From Enterobacter sp. 10-1 (lineage in GTDB: Bacteria > Pseudomonadota > Gammaproteobacteria > Enterobacterales > Enterobacteriaceae), in assembly GCA_002270295.1 (NCBI GenBank), contig NISF01000001.1, positions 558,001 through 622,000 of the forward strand: 64,000 nucleotides of DNA, in the 5' to 3' direction. How positions within the stretch are numbered: the first letter of the stretch is position 1; each line of letters opens with the position of its first letter. The notes below the pieces were generated by a model. It searched no databases. It was not told the DNA's origin and saw only the letters and a list, made by a program, of their open reading frames with translations. Below, piece by piece: positions 41,002-52,198 of this stretch. The translations under genes were made by a program, and so were the position numbers.

Positions 41002-41727
41002 ATGTTTTCACAGCAATCTCTCTCCGCGCCGGCACCGTTCTATGAAAAGGTGAAGCAGGCGATCAGCGAAAAGATCCAAAGCGGCGTCTGGCGCCCGCAC
41101 GATCGCATCCCTTCGGAAGCGGAGCTGGTGGCGCAGTTTGGTTTTAGCCGGATGACCATCAACCGGGCGCTTCGCGAGCTTACCGATGAAGGCCTGCTGG
41201 TGCGCCTGCAGGGCGTGGGGACCTTTGTGGCGGAGCCGAAAGGACAGTCGGCGCTGTTTGAAGTCCGCAGCATCGCCGATGAAATCGTCTCCCGCCAGCA
41301 TCAGCACCGCTGTGAGGTGCTGCTGCTGGAAGAGACCCAGGCCGATCTTATTCAGGCGGCGGCGCTCAACGTCGCCGAAGGCACGCGGATATTTCACTCC
41401 CTGATGGTGCATTTTGAAAACGACGTTCCGGTACAAATTGAGGACCGCTGCGTCAATGCCACCGTGGTGCCGGACTATTTACGCCAGGACTACACCGCCA
41501 CCACGCCGCACGACTACCTGTCGCTAATTGCCCCGCTAACCGAGGGGGAGCATATTGTGGAAGCGGTGCAGGCGAGCGCGAAGGAGTGCGAGCTGCTGCA
41601 CATTCATGCCCACGATCCCTGCCTGATGATTCGCCGCCGCACCTGGTCGACGACGCATATTGTTTCCCACGCCCGCCTGCTGTTTCCCGGCAGCCGCTAT
41701 CGCCTGCAGGGGCGTTTCGGATCCTGA
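41002..41727 (+). CDS. hutC: Histidine utilization repressor HutC
   Basis: GntR-family repressor of both hut operons, released by urocanate. It has 241 residues. The N-terminal winged helix (RIPSEAELVAQFGFSRMTINRALRELTDEGLL, about 31-62) is followed by a UTRA ligand domain (about 90-235). AGGAAAG lies upstream of the chosen ATG; an extension into hutG is not supported. Third gene of hutIGC, so the repressor controls its own synthesis. Confidence 0.95.
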   Translation: MFSQQSLSAPAPFYEKVKQAISEKIQSGVWRPHDRIPSEAELVAQFGFSRMTINRALRELTDEGLLVRLQGVGTFVAEPKGQSALFEVRSIADEIVSRQHQHRCEVLLLEETQADLIQAAALNVAEGTRIFHSLMVHFENDVPVQIEDRCVNATVVPDYLRQDYTATTPHDYLSLIAPLTEGEHIVEAVQASAKECELLHIHAHDPCLMIRRRTWSTTHIVSHARLLFPGSRYRLQGRFGS

Positions 41728-41766
41728 TCCTCCGCGCGTCGGCAAAAGCGTGATTGCTGACGCAAT

Positions 41767-41781
41767 ATAACAAAATTGTAT
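41767..41781. promoter_or_regulatory. NAC-binding site upstream of hutUH
   Basis: ATAACAAAATTGTAT fits the NAC consensus ATA-N9-TAT. It is centred about 63 bp before the predicted transcription start, the position known for the K. aerogenes hutUH promoter, where NAC activates transcription under nitrogen limitation. Confidence 0.82.
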
Positions 41782-41801
41782 AATTTCTGTTAAATCCTGG
41801 C

Positions 41802-41830
41802 TTGCGTAGAGTTGTATAGACAAGTATATG
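41802..41830 (+). promoter_or_regulatory. hutUH promoter with HutC operator
   Basis: TTGCGT (41802-41807) and TATATG (41825-41830) are spaced by 17 bp. The HutC-type element TTGTATAGACAA (41812-41823, a TTGT/ACAA palindrome) lies between them. Confidence 0.7.
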
Positions 41831-41869
41831 TATCTACGTAAACAACGTTAATTGTCAGGAGAAACCCCG

Positions 41870-43555
41870 ATGTCGCAAAGCAAATATCGCCAGCTGGACG
41901 TACGTGCACCGAGAGGCACCACGCTGAGTGCGAAGAGCTGGTTGACCGAAGCGCCGCTGCGTATGTTAATGAATAACCTCGATCCGGACGTCGCCGAAAA
42001 CCCGCATGAGCTGGTGGTTTACGGCGGTATTGGGCGCGCGGCGCGTAACTGGGAATGCTATGACGCTATCGTGAAGGCGCTGAAAAACCTGGAAAACGAT
42101 GAGACCCTGCTGGTGCAGTCCGGCAAGCCGGTGGGGGTGTTCAAAACCCATGAAAACTCACCCCGCGTGCTGATCGCCAACTCTAACCTGGTGCCGCACT
42201 GGGCGACCTGGGAACACTTCAACGAACTCGACGCCAAAGGTCTGGCAATGTACGGCCAGATGACCGCCGGGAGCTGGATTTATATCGGCAGCCAGGGCAT
42301 CGTGCAGGGAACCTACGAAACCTTCGTCGAAGCCGGCCGCCAGCACTACGAAGGCAGCCTGAAAGGGCGTTGGGTCCTGACCGCCGGTCTGGGCGGCATG
42401 GGCGGCGCTCAGCCGCTGGCCGCGACCCTGGCGGGCGCCTGCTCGCTGAACATTGAGTGCCAGCAGAGCCGTATCGATTTCCGCCTGCGTACCCGCTACG
42501 TTGACGAGCAGGCGACGTCGCTGGATGACGCCCTGGCCCGCATCAAAAAATATACCGCCGAAGGCCGCGCCGTCTCTATCGCGCTGTGCGGCAACGCCGC
42601 CGACATCGTGCCGGAAATGGTTAAACGCGGCGTGCGCCCGGACATGGTCACCGACCAGACCAGCGCCCACGACCCGCTGCACGGCTATCTGCCGAAAGGC
42701 TGGAGCTGGGAAGAGTATCAGGAAAAAGCGGTCTCCGACCCGCAGGGCACTATTCAGGCCGCCAAACGCTCGATGGCCGACCACGTTCAGGCCATGCTGG
42801 CCTTCCATGAGATGGGCATCCCGACCTTCGACTACGGTAACAACATTCGCCAGATGGCCCAGGAAATGGGCGTCGACAAGGCCTTCGACTTCCCGGGCTT
42901 CGTTCCCGCCTATATTCGCCCGCTGTTCTGCCGCGGTATCGGCCCGTTCCGCTGGGTGGCGCTCTCCGGCGACCCGCAGGATATTTATAAGACCGATGCC
43001 AAAGTGAAAGAGATTGTCAAAGACGACAAGCATCTGCACCACTGGCTGGATATGGCGCGCGAGCGCATCAGCTTCCAGGGCCTGCCGGCGCGTATCTGCT
43101 GGGTTGGCCTCGAGTGGCGCCAGAAGCTGGGTCTGGCCTTTAACGAAATGGTTCGCAGCGGCGAAGTTTCCGCGCCGATCGTTATCGGTCGCGACCACCT
43201 TGACTCCGGGTCGGTTGCCAGCCCGAACCGTGAAACCGAATCCATGCGCGATGGTTCTGATGCGGTTTCCGACTGGCCGCTGCTCAACGCTTTGCTGAAT
43301 ACGGCCAGCGGCGCGACCTGGGTTTCGCTGCACCACGGCGGCGGCGTAGGCATGGGCTTCTCTCAGCACTCCGGGATGGTTATCGTCTGCGACGGGACCG
43401 ACGAAGCGGCCGCGCGAATCGCTCGCGTTCTGCATAACGACCCGGCAACCGGCGTGATGCGTCACGCGGATGCGGGCTATGAGATTGCGATTGAATGCGC
43501 AGCGGAACAAGGACTGAATCTTCCTATGGTGTCAGCAACGCAGGGGCAACGCTGA
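41870..43555 (+). CDS. hutU: Urocanate hydratase
   Basis: Second enzyme of histidine catabolism, hydrating urocanate to imidazolonepropionate with tightly bound NAD+. It has 561 residues. Conserved segments are [14 protein letters not shown], the nucleotide-binding [13 protein letters not shown] (near 177-189), [12 protein letters not shown] and [14 protein letters not shown] lies 8 nt before the ATG. hutH begins 1 bp after the stop. Confidence 0.97.
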   Translation: MSQSKYRQLDVRAPRGTTLSAKSWLTEAPLRMLMNNLDPDVAENPHELVVYGGIGRAARNWECYDAIVKALKNLENDETLLVQSGKPVGVFKTHENSPRVLIANSNLVPHWATWEHFNELDAKGLAMYGQMTAGSWIYIGSQGIVQGTYETFVEAGRQHYEGSLKGRWVLTAGLGGMGGAQPLAATLAGACSLNIECQQSRIDFRLRTRYVDEQATSLDDALARIKKYTAEGRAVSIALCGNAADIVPEMVKRGVRPDMVTDQTSAHDPLHGYLPKGWSWEEYQEKAVSDPQGTIQAAKRSMADHVQAMLAFHEMGIPTFDYGNNIRQMAQEMGVDKAFDFPGFVPAYIRPLFCRGIGPFRWVALSGDPQDIYKTDAKVKEIVKDDKHLHHWLDMARERISFQGLPARICWVGLEWRQKLGLAFNEMVRSGEVSAPIVIGRDHLDSGSVASPNRETESMRDGSDAVSDWPLLNALLNTASGATWVSLHHGGGVGMGFSQHSGMVIVCDGTDEAAARIARVLHNDPATGVMRHADAGYEIAIECAAEQGLNLPMVSATQGQR

Positions 43556-43556
43556 A

Positions 43557-45089
43557 ATGAAAACTTTAACTCTTATTCCCGGCCAGCTGAGCCTGACGCA
43601 GCTGCGCGATATTTATAGCCATCCGCTGAACGTCGTGCTCGATGAGAGCGCCTTTGCGGCGATTGACGAGAGCGTGGCCTGCGTCAACGCGATCCTCGCG
43701 GAAGGGCGCACCGCTTACGGTATTAACACCGGTTTTGGCCTGCTGGCACAAACCCGTATCTCAACCGAGGACCTCGAAAACCTCCAGCGCTCGCTGGTGC
43801 TGTCCCATGCCGCCGGCATCGGCGAGCCGCTGGATGAGGCGATGGCGCGGCTGATTATGGTGCTGAAGATTAACAGCCTCTCCCGCGGCTTTTCCGGCAT
43901 TCGTCTGAGCGTGATCCAGGCGCTGGCGGAGCTGGTGAACAAAGGCGTTACGCCGTGGATCCCGGCGAAAGGCTCCGTTGGGGCATCCGGCGACCTGGCG
44001 CCGCTGGCGCATATGTCGCTGACGCTGCTGGGGGAAGGGAAAGCCCGCTGGCAGGGGGAGTGGATGCCGGCAGCGCAGGCGCTGGAAAAAGCGGGCCTCA
44101 AGCCGATTACGCTGGCGGCCAAAGAGGGGCTGGCGCTGCTTAACGGCACGCAGGCCTCGACGGCATTCGCGCTGCGCGGCCTGTTTGAAGCCGAAGACCT
44201 GTTTACCTCGGCGGTGGTGTGCGGCGCGCTGACGACCGAAGCGGCGCTAGGCTCGCGTCGTCCCTTTGACTCACGTATCCATGAGGCTCGCGGCCAGCGC
44301 GGACAGATTGACGCCGCCGCGCTCTATCGCCACGTTCTGACCGACGATAGCGCGATTTCTCAGTCGCACCACGGCTGCACCAAGGTACAGGACCCGTACT
44401 CTCTGCGCTGTCAGCCGCAGGTGATGGGCGCCTGTCTGACGCAGATCCGTCAGGCGGCGGAAGTTTTATTGGTTGAAGCCAACGCGGTCTCCGACAACCC
44501 GCTGGTGTTCGCCAGCGAGAATGAGGTGATTTCCGGCGGCAACTTCCACGCCGAACCGGTGGCGATGGCGGCGGACAACATCGCCCTGGCGATAGCCGAA
44601 ATCGGCTCGCTGTCGGAGCGTCGCATCGCGCTGATGATGGACAGCCATATGTCGCAGCTGCCGCCGTTCCTCGTGAAAAACGGCGGCGTCAACTCCGGCT
44701 TTATGATCGCCCAGGTGACCGCGGCGGCATTAGCCAGCGAAAACAAAGCGCTTTCGCACCCGCATAGCGTTGATAGCCTGCCGACTTCAGCAAACCAGGA
44801 GGATCACGTCTCGATGGCGCCGGCCGCAGGTCGCCGCCTGTGGGCGATGGCTGAAAATACGCGCGGCGTGCTGGCGGTCGAGTGGCTGGCTTCCGTCCAG
44901 GGGCTGGATATGCGCGAGGGCCTTGCCAGCAGCCCGCTGCTGGAAAAGGCGCGCCATCTGCTGCGCGAACGCGTGCCGCATTACACCGAAGACCGCTTCT
45001 TCGCGCCGGATATTGAAAACGCTATTGAGCTTTTGGCCGCGCGTCACCTGACGCGTCTGCTGCCTGCCGTACTGCCCGATCACAACTAA
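43557..45089 (+). CDS. hutH: Histidine ammonia-lyase
   Basis: First enzyme of histidine catabolism, forming urocanate and ammonia. It has 510 residues. The electrophilic MIO group forms from Ala143-Ser144-Gly145 in [14 protein letters not shown]. The active-site Tyr54 lies in [10 protein letters not shown]. The later motif [13 protein letters not shown] is also present. Coupled to hutU in the HutC- and NAC-controlled operon. Confidence 0.97.
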   Translation: MKTLTLIPGQLSLTQLRDIYSHPLNVVLDESAFAAIDESVACVNAILAEGRTAYGINTGFGLLAQTRISTEDLENLQRSLVLSHAAGIGEPLDEAMARLIMVLKINSLSRGFSGIRLSVIQALAELVNKGVTPWIPAKGSVGASGDLAPLAHMSLTLLGEGKARWQGEWMPAAQALEKAGLKPITLAAKEGLALLNGTQASTAFALRGLFEAEDLFTSAVVCGALTTEAALGSRRPFDSRIHEARGQRGQIDAAALYRHVLTDDSAISQSHHGCTKVQDPYSLRCQPQVMGACLTQIRQAAEVLLVEANAVSDNPLVFASENEVISGGNFHAEPVAMAADNIALAIAEIGSLSERRIALMMDSHMSQLPPFLVKNGGVNSGFMIAQVTAAALASENKALSHPHSVDSLPTSANQEDHVSMAPAAGRRLWAMAENTRGVLAVEWLASVQGLDMREGLASSPLLEKARHLLRERVPHYTEDRFFAPDIENAIELLAARHLTRLLPAVLPDHN

Positions 45090-45189
45090 CCATTCGCTGT
45101 TCTCTGTACCCGCGTCGGGGGGATACCTTCCCCCCGGCCGTCCTACACGCATATTTGTCGTCGTATAAAAATTATCAGGACACTTGCAT

Positions 45190-46578
45190 ATGCAACAACA
45201 ATCGCAACAAAAGCCACATCTGCTGCGCGGGCTGAACGCTCGCCATATTCGCTTTATCGCGCTCGGTTCCGCCATCGGCACCGGGCTGTTCTACGGATCG
45301 GCCGCCGCCATCAAGGCCGCCGGTCCTGCGGTGCTGCTGGCCTATCTTATCGGCGGCGCGGCGGTCTTTATCGTGATGCGGGCGCTGGGAGAAATGGCGG
45401 TGCGCAACCCCGTCTCCGGCTCCTTCGGCAGCTACGCGCGGCAGTATCTCGGCCCGCTGGCCGGGTTTATCACCGGCTGGACCTACACTTTCGAAATGGT
45501 GATTGTGGCCCTCGCCGACGTGACCGCGTTTGGGATTTATATGGGGCTGTGGTACCCCGACGTGCCGCGCTGGATTTGGGTGCTGAGCATTATCTTTTTC
45601 ATCGGCGCGATGAACCTGTGCCACGTGCGAATTTTTGGTGAGATGGAGTTTTGGCTCTCGCTGATTAAAGTGGTGGCCATTATTGCGATGATCGTTGCCG
45701 GCGGCAGCATCATCTTCTTTGGCTTCGGCCACGCGTTTCCGGCGACGGGGCTGGAAAATCTGTGGAGCCACGGCGGATTTGCCCCCAACGGCTGGCAGGG
45801 GATTATCGCTTCGCTGGGGATTGTGATGTTTGCCTTCGGCGGGGTCGAAATCATTGGCGTCACCGCCGCGGAGGCGCAGGACCCGAAAAAGGTTATTCCG
45901 CAGGCAATCAATACCATCCCGCTGCGCATCGTGCTGTTCTACGTCTGCACGCTGGCGATCCTGATGGCTATTTTCCCGTGGAACAGCTTTGGCGAGCAGG
46001 GCAGCCCGTTCGTGCTGATCTTCAGCGGGCTGGGGATTCCGGCGGCGGCGACCATCCTCAATATTATCGTCATTAGCGCCAGCATTTCGGCCATCAACAG
46101 CGATATATTTGGCGCGGGGCGCATGATGTACGGCATGGCGAAAGAGGGCATGGCGCCGAAAAGCTTCCAGCGTATCGCCAGCAACGGCGTGCCGTGGATG
46201 ACGGTGGTGGTGATGGGCGTGGCGCTGCTGGCGGCGGTAGTGCTGAACTACCTGATGCCGGAGCAGATCTTCGTGCTGATCGCCTCGCTGGCGGCGTTTG
46301 CCACGGTATGGGTCTGGCTGATGATCCTGCTGGCCCACTTTGCGATGCGCCGGGGCCTGTCGGCGCAAGAGCGGCGCAATATCGAGTTCCCGGTGCCGTT
46401 CTGGCCGCTGGCGCCGCTGCTGACCCTGCTGTTTATGGGGCTGGTGATTGCGGTGCTGGGGATGGTGGAAGAGACGCGTATTGCGCTGATCGCCGGCCTG
46501 GTCTGGCTGGGCCTGCTGACCGTGGTGTGGTATGCGCGGGTGCGAAAAAGTGCGGTCATCGCGGTGACGGAGCAGTAA
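45190..46578 (+). CDS. APC-family amino-acid permease, probable histidine uptake
   Basis: Inner-membrane transporter of 462 residues with about 12 hydrophobic segments. The N-terminal motif [24 protein letters not shown] is typical of the AAT group (ProY, AroP, HutT). Located 100 bp after hutH in the same direction, so a role in histidine or urocanate uptake is likely; sequence alone would also allow a proline permease of the ProY type. The ATG at 45190 is chosen, with AGGA 9 nt upstream; a TTG two codons earlier is possible. Confidence 0.85.
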   Translation: MQQQSQQKPHLLRGLNARHIRFIALGSAIGTGLFYGSAAAIKAAGPAVLLAYLIGGAAVFIVMRALGEMAVRNPVSGSFGSYARQYLGPLAGFITGWTYTFEMVIVALADVTAFGIYMGLWYPDVPRWIWVLSIIFFIGAMNLCHVRIFGEMEFWLSLIKVVAIIAMIVAGGSIIFFGFGHAFPATGLENLWSHGGFAPNGWQGIIASLGIVMFAFGGVEIIGVTAAEAQDPKKVIPQAINTIPLRIVLFYVCTLAILMAIFPWNSFGEQGSPFVLIFSGLGIPAAATILNIIVISASISAINSDIFGAGRMMYGMAKEGMAPKSFQRIASNGVPWMTVVVMGVALLAAVVLNYLMPEQIFVLIASLAAFATVWVWLMILLAHFAMRRGLSAQERRNIEFPVPFWPLAPLLTLLFMGLVIAVLGMVEETRIALIAGLVWLGLLTVVWYARVRKSAVIAVTEQ

Positions 46579-46583
46579 TCAGA

Positions 46584-46620
46584 CATCCCCGGGTCAGGCG
46601 TGAGCCCCGGCCCGGGGATG
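46584..46620. terminator. Hairpin between the permease gene and ybhB
   Basis: A 10-bp perfect stem CATCCCCGGG/CCCGGGGATG with a GC-rich loop lies between the converging genes. It has no T-run on either side. Confidence 0.45.
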
Positions 46621-46628
46621 TTCCGAAG

Positions 46629-47105
46629 TTAGCTAAACAGGGCGGTTATCGAGGCGCTGCCGAGGCTGTGGAAATGCACGTTAAAACCGACCATCGCACC
46701 GCTTGCGCCTTCATCGACGTCAATTTTGTCGACGTCCAGGGCGTGCACGGTAAAGATATAGCGATGGCTTTCACCCTTCGGCGGCGCCGCGCCGCCGTAA
46801 CCCGCCTGGCCGAAATCGGTCCGGGTCTGAACCGCCTCTTCCGGCAGCGCCGCGAGGCCGGAACCGGCGCCCTGGGGCAGCACGCGCGTATCGGCAGGGA
46901 GATTCGCCACGATCCAGTGCCACCAGCCGGAGCCGGTCGGCGCGTCCGGGTCGTAACAGGTCACCACAAAGCTTTTGCTGCCCGCCGGAACATCATCCCA
47001 CGCCAGATGCGGTGAAATATTGTCCCCCGCGTAGCCCATGCCGTTGAATACATGACGATTGGGCAGTTTTTCACCATCCTGCAAATCATTACTGATGAGT
47101 TTCAT
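46629..47105 (-). CDS. ybhB: YbhB, PEBP-family protein
   Basis: Cytoplasmic phosphatidylethanolamine-binding-protein homologue (Raf kinase inhibitor-like), 158 residues, as in E. coli. The ligand-pocket motif is YDPDAPTGSGWWHWIVANLP (near 51-70), with the later HRYIFTVHALD. Cellular role unknown. It lies next to bioA, as in E. coli. Confidence 0.95.
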   Translation of the reverse strand: MKLISNDLQDGEKLPNRHVFNGMGYAGDNISPHLAWDDVPAGSKSFVVTCYDPDAPTGSGWWHWIVANLPADTRVLPQGAGSGLAALPEEAVQTRTDFGQAGYGGAAPPKGESHRYIFTVHALDVDKIDVDEGASGAMVGFNVHFHSLGSASITALFS

Positions 47106-47174
47106 CGTCTCTCCTCAAGTTAATCTACTGATTCGCAAAGAAGTGTAGCGCGTGAGGCGCGGCATTACCGTCTC

Positions 47175-48464
47175 TTAATCGCTAAAAAATGTTTCTTCCA
47201 GCACCGCCGCGTTAACCGCCCGGGTCAGGCGCGTCAGCTGTTCTGAGGTAATGATATACGGCGGCATCAGGTAGATAAGCTTGCCGAACGGGCGGACCCA
47301 CACGCCTTGCTCGACGAAAAAGCGCTGCAGGGCGGCCATATTCACCGGCCGACGGGTTTCAACCACGCCAATGGCGCCAAGCACGCGCACGTCGGCCACC
47401 AGCGCGGAGTCGCGCGCGGGAGCCAGCTCGGCTTTCAGCTGCGCTTCTATGGCGGCAACCTGGGCCTGCCACTCGCCGCTTGCCAGCAGGTTCAGGCTCT
47501 CAGCGGCCACCGCGCAGGCCAGCGGGTTGCCCATAAAGGTCGGGCCGTGCATAAAGCAGCCGGCCTCCCCGTTGCTGATGGTTTCCGCGACAGAGCGGGT
47601 CGTCAGCGTCGCGGAGAGCGTCATGGTCCCGCCGGTCAGCGCTTTGCCGAGGCACAGTATATCCGCCGCAATGCCCGCATGTTCACAGGCAAACAGCTTA
47701 CCGGTACGGCCAAAGCCGGTGGCAATCTCATCGGCAATCAGCAGGATACCTTCGCGATCGCACATCTTACGGATGCGCCTTAACCACTCGGGATGGTACA
47801 TCCGCATCCCGCCGGCGCCCTGTACGATGGGCTCAAGGATCACCGCCGCAATTTCATGGCGATGGGCGGCCATCAGGCGCGCAAAGGGCACCATATCCAG
47901 CTCGTCCCACTCGCCGTCAAAGCGGCTTTGCGGCGCCGGCGCGAAGAGGTTGTCCGGCAGATAGCCCTGCCACAGGCTGTGCATGGAGTTGTCCGGGTCG
48001 CACACCGACATCGCGCCGAAGGTGTCGCCGTGATAGCCGTTGCGGAAGGTGAGAAAACGCCGGCGCGGTTCGCCCTTTGCCTGCCAGTACTGCAGAGCCA
48101 TTTTCATCGCCACTTCGACCGCCACGGACCCCGAGTCGGCGAGGAACACGCACTCCAGCGATTCCGGCGTCATCGCCACCAGCTGGCGGCAGAGCGCGAC
48201 CGCCGACGGGTGGGTTATCCCGCCAAACATCACGTGCGACATCTCGTCGATCTGCGCTTTCATCGCCGCATTCAGCCGCGGGTGGTTATAGCCGTGGATC
48301 GCCGCCCACCATGACGACATGCCGTCAATCAGCCGTTCGCCGCCGGCCAGAGAAAGCTCGCAGCCGTGAGCGGCCGCCACCGGGTAAACCGGCAGGGGGG
48401 AGGTCATGGAAGTGTAGGGGTGCCAGATGTGGCGCCGATCGAAGGCGAGATCGTCCATTGTCAT
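47175..48464 (-). CDS. bioA: Adenosylmethionine-8-amino-7-oxononanoate aminotransferase
   Basis: PLP-dependent DAPA synthase of biotin synthesis, 429 residues, the E. coli length. The PLP Lys is in [10 protein letters not shown] (near 274), and the cofactor region in [15 protein letters not shown] (near 245). The start [17 protein letters not shown] matches E. coli. Transcribed divergently from bioBFCD across the shared BirA operator, which starts only 8 bp before the ATG. Confidence 0.97.
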   Translation of the reverse strand: MTMDDLAFDRRHIWHPYTSMTSPLPVYPVAAAHGCELSLAGGERLIDGMSSWWAAIHGYNHPRLNAAMKAQIDEMSHVMFGGITHPSAVALCRQLVAMTPESLECVFLADSGSVAVEVAMKMALQYWQAKGEPRRRFLTFRNGYHGDTFGAMSVCDPDNSMHSLWQGYLPDNLFAPAPQSRFDGEWDELDMVPFARLMAAHRHEIAAVILEPIVQGAGGMRMYHPEWLRRIRKMCDREGILLIADEIATGFGRTGKLFACEHAGIAADILCLGKALTGGTMTLSATLTTRSVAETISNGEAGCFMHGPTFMGNPLACAVAAESLNLLASGEWQAQVAAIEAQLKAELAPARDSALVADVRVLGAIGVVETRRPVNMAALQRFFVEQGVWVRPFGKLIYLMPPYIITSEQLTRLTRAVNAAVLEETFFSD

Positions 48465-48471
48465 AAGCGAC

Positions 48472-48505
48472 TTGTAAACCATTTTGAAAACATTTAGGTT
48501 TACGA
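48472..48505. promoter_or_regulatory. BirA operator between bioA and bioB
   Basis: TTGTAAACC and GGTTTACGA are separated by 16 bp, an almost perfect match to the bio operator palindrome bound by the biotinyl-AMP form of BirA. Confidence 0.9.
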
Positions 48506-48549
48506 GTATAAACCGAACCGACAGTTAACAAAACCCTTTGGAGAAGCCA

Positions 48550-49590
48550 ATGGCTCACCACGCACGCTGGAAAATGTCGCAAGTCACTGAGTTATTTAAT
48601 AAACCATTGCTGGATCTGCTGTTCGAAGCCCAGCAGGTCCACCGCCAGCACTTTGACCCGCGCCAGGTTCAGGTCAGCACGCTGCTGTCGATTAAGACCG
48701 GCGCCTGCCCGGAAGATTGTAAATACTGCCCGCAAAGCGCGCGCTATAAAACCGGCCTGGAGTCCGAGCGCCTGATGGAAGTTGAACAGGTGCTGGAGTC
48801 GGCGCGACAGGCTAAAAATGCCGGTTCGACCCGTTTCTGCATGGGCGCGGCGTGGAAGAATCCGCACGAACGCGATATGCCGTATCTTGAGCAGATGGTC
48901 AAAGGGGTTAAGGCGCTGGGGCTGGAGTCCTGTATGACCCTCGGCACCCTCACCGATAGCCAGGCGCAGCGCCTCGCCGGTGCCGGCCTCGACTACTACA
49001 ACCACAACCTGGATACCTCGCCGGAGTTCTACGGCAATATCATCACCACCCGTACCTACCAGGAGCGCCTCGATACCCTTGGTAAAGTGCGCGGCGCGGG
49101 AATTAAGGTGTGCTCCGGCGGTATCGTCGGGCTGGGCGAAACGGTAAAAGATCGCGCCGGACTGCTGCTGCAGCTGGCCAACCTGCCGACGCCGCCGGAA
49201 AGCGTGCCCATCAACATGCTGGTGAAGGTGAAGGGCACGCCGCTGGCGGACAACGACGACGTCGACGCGTTTGAGTTTATCCGCACCATCGCGGTGGCGC
49301 GGATCATGATGCCGACCTCCTACGTGCGCCTCTCCGCCGGCCGCGAGCAGATGAACGAACAGACCCAGGCGATGTGCTTTATGGCCGGGGCCAACTCCAT
49401 TTTCTACGGCTGCAAGCTGCTGACGACGCCGAACCCGGAAGAGGATAAGGACCTGCAGCTGTTCCGCAAGCTGGGGCTTAATCCGCAGCAGACGGCGGTG
49501 CTGGAAGGCGATAACGAGCAGCAGCAGCGCCTGGAGCACGCGCTGAATAACCCGGATACCGAGGAATATTACAACGCGGCGGTGCTATGA
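48550..49590 (+). CDS. bioB: Biotin synthase
   Basis: Radical SAM enzyme that inserts sulfur into dethiobiotin. It has 346 residues. The [4Fe-4S] motif is Cys53-x3-Cys57-x2-Cys60 (CPEDCKYC), and the second cluster has its family residues in FCMGAAW and YYNHNLDTS. The start [11 protein letters not shown] is preceded by GGAG. The stop overlaps the bioF start (ATGA). Confidence 0.98.
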   Translation: MAHHARWKMSQVTELFNKPLLDLLFEAQQVHRQHFDPRQVQVSTLLSIKTGACPEDCKYCPQSARYKTGLESERLMEVEQVLESARQAKNAGSTRFCMGAAWKNPHERDMPYLEQMVKGVKALGLESCMTLGTLTDSQAQRLAGAGLDYYNHNLDTSPEFYGNIITTRTYQERLDTLGKVRGAGIKVCSGGIVGLGETVKDRAGLLLQLANLPTPPESVPINMLVKVKGTPLADNDDVDAFEFIRTIAVARIMMPTSYVRLSAGREQMNEQTQAMCFMAGANSIFYGCKLLTTPNPEEDKDLQLFRKLGLNPQQTAVLEGDNEQQQRLEHALNNPDTEEYYNAAVL

Positions 49591-50744
49591 GCTGGCAGCA
49601 ACGCATCGAGCAGGCGCTGAGCGAACGGCGGCAGGCGGATGCCTTTCGCTCTCGTCAGCCGGTAGCGCAGGGTGCCGGGCGTTGGCTGACCCGCGAGGGG
49701 CAGCGCTGGCTCAACTTTTCCAGCAACGATTATCTCGGCCTGAGCCAGCATCCGCAGATCGTTGCCGGCTGGCAGCAGGGCGCCGAACGTTACGGCGTCG
49801 GCAGCGGAGGTTCGGGTCACGTCAGCGGCTACAGCGACGCGCATCGCCAGCTGGAGGAGGCGCTGGCCGACTGGCTGGGCTATCCGCGCGCGCTGCTGTT
49901 TATCTCCGGCTTTGCCGCTAATCAGGCGCTGATTGCCGCCCTGCTCGGCAAGGACGATCGCGCGGTAGCGGACCGTCTGAGCCACGCCTCGCTGCTGGAG
50001 GCAGCCAGCCTCAGCCCGGCGCAGCTGCGGCGCTTTCAGCACAACGACGTTCAGCAGCTGAAAACGCTGCTGGAGAAACCGCTGGCGGGCCAGCAGCTGG
50101 CGATCACCGAAGGCGTCTTCAGCATGGACGGCGATAGCGCGCCCCTCGGCCCGATCCAGCAGGTGACCACCGAAGCCGGCGGCTGGCTGCTGGTCGATGA
50201 TGCCCACGGCATTGGCGTGCTCGGCGACGAAGGGCGGGGCAGCTGCTATGCGCAAAACGTCCACCCTGAACTGCTGGTGGTGACCTTCGGGAAGGCCTTT
50301 GGCGTCAGCGGCGCGGCGGTATTGTGCAGCGAGGCGCTGGCGGACTACCTGCTGCAGTTTGCCCGCCACCTGATTTACAGCACCGCCATGCCGCCGGCCC
50401 AGGCCGTTGCGCTCATCGCCGCGCTGCGGACTATCCGCGGCGATGAGGGCCAGCAGCGGCGGGAAGCGCTGGCCTGCCGGATTGCGCAGTTCCGCGACGG
50501 TATGCGCGACTGCCCGGGGCAGCTCACCGAATCGGTCAGCGCCATTCAGCCGCTGATTGTGGGAGACAATACGCGCGCCCTGCGCCTGGCGGCACGCCTG
50601 CGCGAGCAGGGCTGCTGGGCGACGGCGATCCGTCCGCCGACGGTGCCGGTCGGCAGCGCCCGGCTGCGGCTGACCCTGAGCGCGGCGCATGAGTCTGCGG
50701 ATATCGATCGCCTGCTGGAGGTTCTGCATGCCGGCGGTGAATAA
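49587..50744 (+). CDS. bioF: 8-amino-7-oxononanoate synthase
   Basis: PLP enzyme condensing pimeloyl thioester with alanine. It has 385 residues (E. coli 384). The PLP Lys is in [16 protein letters not shown] (near 237). [15 protein letters not shown] and [12 protein letters not shown] are family motifs. It overlaps both bioB and bioC. Confidence 0.97.
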   Translation: MSWQQRIEQALSERRQADAFRSRQPVAQGAGRWLTREGQRWLNFSSNDYLGLSQHPQIVAGWQQGAERYGVGSGGSGHVSGYSDAHRQLEEALADWLGYPRALLFISGFAANQALIAALLGKDDRAVADRLSHASLLEAASLSPAQLRRFQHNDVQQLKTLLEKPLAGQQLAITEGVFSMDGDSAPLGPIQQVTTEAGGWLLVDDAHGIGVLGDEGRGSCYAQNVHPELLVVTFGKAFGVSGAAVLCSEALADYLLQFARHLIYSTAMPPAQAVALIAALRTIRGDEGQQRREALACRIAQFRDGMRDCPGQLTESVSAIQPLIVGDNTRALRLAARLREQGCWATAIRPPTVPVGSARLRLTLSAAHESADIDRLLEVLHAGGE

Positions 50745-51483
50745 ACGCGCGGTGGCCGCCGCCTTCGGCCGGGCGGCGAGCCGCTATACGCAGCACGATG
50801 AGCTGCAGCGGCGCAGCGCGGAGCTGCTGCTGCGTCAGCTTAACGGCCAGCGCTTTGCCGAGGTTCTGGATGCGGGCTGTGGCCCCGGCGGCATGAGCCG
50901 CTACTGGCGCGAGGCGGGCAGCCGCGTCACCGCGCTGGATATCTCCGTCGAGATGCTGGCGGAGGCCCGGCGTCAGCAGGCCGCGCACGGCTACGTGGAG
51001 GGCGATATTGAATCCCTGCCGCTGCCGGAGGCCTGCGTGGACCTGGCGTGGAGTAATTTGGCCGTGCAGTGGTGCGACGACCTCAGCGCCGCGCTTGATG
51101 AGCTGTATCGGGTCGTGCGTCCCGGCGGGCGGGTGGCCTTCAGCACCCTGCTGGCCGGCTCGCTCCCCGAGCTCAATCAGGCCTGGGAGGCGGTTGACCG
51201 GCATCCGCACGCCAATCGTTTCCTCAGCGAGCAGGCGGTACGGAGCGCGCTGAGCGGCCGGCGGGTCGAGACGCAGGTTGATGCCGTGACGCTGCCGTTC
51301 GCCGACGCCCTGAGCGCGATGCGTTCGCTGAAGGGCATCGGCGCCACCCATTTACACGAGGGGCGCAGCGCGGCGCCCCTCAGCCGCGGGAAGCTGCGCC
51401 AGCTTCAGCTGGCGTGGCCCAAACTGCACGGGCAGTGCCCGCTGACGTACCATCTTTTTACAGGAGTGATTGAACGTGATTAA
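50728..51483 (+). CDS. bioC: Malonyl-ACP O-methyltransferase
   Basis: SAM-dependent methyltransferase that masks malonyl-ACP so that fatty-acid synthesis can build pimeloyl-ACP. It has 251 residues. The SAM motif is [15 protein letters not shown] (near 46-60), and SNLAVQWC and [11 protein letters not shown] are conserved. The start at 50728 ([14 protein letters not shown]) overlaps bioF by 17 bp, as in the E. coli layout. Confidence 0.96.
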   Translation: MPAVNKRAVAAAFGRAASRYTQHDELQRRSAELLLRQLNGQRFAEVLDAGCGPGGMSRYWREAGSRVTALDISVEMLAEARRQQAAHGYVEGDIESLPLPEACVDLAWSNLAVQWCDDLSAALDELYRVVRPGGRVAFSTLLAGSLPELNQAWEAVDRHPHANRFLSEQAVRSALSGRRVETQVDAVTLPFADALSAMRSLKGIGATHLHEGRSAAPLSRGKLRQLQLAWPKLHGQCPLTYHLFTGVIERD

Positions 51484-52198
51484 ACGTTATTTCGTCACCG
51501 GAACGGATACCGAAGTCGGCAAAACGGTGAGCAGCTGCGCCCTGCTGCAGGCGGCGAACCTGCGGGGCCTGAAAAGCGCCGGCTATAAGCCGGTGGCCTC
51601 CGGCAGTGAGTACACGGAGCAGGGCCTGCGCAACGACGACGCGCTGGCCCTGCAGCGCAACAGCCGCGTGCCGCTGAGCTATGAGCAGGTTAACCCGTTA
51701 ACCTTTGCGGAACCCACTTCGCCGCATATTATCAGCGCCGATGAAGGCCGCCCCATTACCGCCGCCGCGCTCTCCGCCGGGCTGCGCGAGCTGGAGAGTC
51801 TGGCAGAATGGCTGCTGGTGGAAGGCGCGGGGGGCTGGTTTACGCCGCTGTCCGAAACGCTGAGCTTTGCCGAGTGGGTGCAGGAGGAGCGGCTGCCGGT
51901 GATTCTGGTGGTGGGGATAAAGCTGGGCTGCATTAATCATGCCCTGCTGACGGCTCAGGCGGTACGCCAGGCAGGGCTGCCGCTGGTGGGCTGGGTTGCC
52001 AACGACGTCCAGCCGCCGGGGAAGCGGCATAGCGAATACCTCGTGACCCTCAAACGGCTGCTGCCAGCGCCCCTGCTGGGTGAGATCCCGTGGCTGGAGG
52101 AGGCGTCGCAGCGGGAGGATCTCGGCCGGTATCTCGATCTTAGCGCGCTGGATCGGGCGTCATCCACTGCGCCAGCAGCGGTTCATCCAGCTGTATAA
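51476..52198 (+). CDS. bioD: Dethiobiotin synthetase, with C-terminal extension
   Basis: ATP-dependent carboxylase forming dethiobiotin from DAPA. It has 240 residues from a GTG that overlaps bioC, with AGGAG 9 nt upstream. The P-loop is GTDTEVGKT (near 8-16); KPVASGSE and [10 protein letters not shown] are conserved. E. coli BioD ends soon after the GKYINLALL stretch. Here YLDLSAL is followed by about 15 extra residues ([15 protein letters not shown]) that read through the 3' end of the opposite ABC gene. Confidence 0.95.
   Translation: MIKRYFVTGTDTEVGKTVSSCALLQAANLRGLKSAGYKPVASGSEYTEQGLRNDDALALQRNSRVPLSYEQVNPLTFAEPTSPHIISADEGRPITAAALSAGLRELESLAEWLLVEGAGGWFTPLSETLSFAEWVQEERLPVILVVGIKLGCINHALLTAQAVRQAGLPLVGWVANDVQPPGKRHSEYLVTLKRLLPAPLLGEIPWLEEASQREDLGRYLDLSALDRASSTAPAAVHPAV

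Noticed and set aside
45107..45145. GGGGGG...CCCCCC hairpin between hutH and the permease gene
   Set aside because: It is a possible attenuator, but it lacks a T-run and has a long imperfect loop, so no function is claimed.
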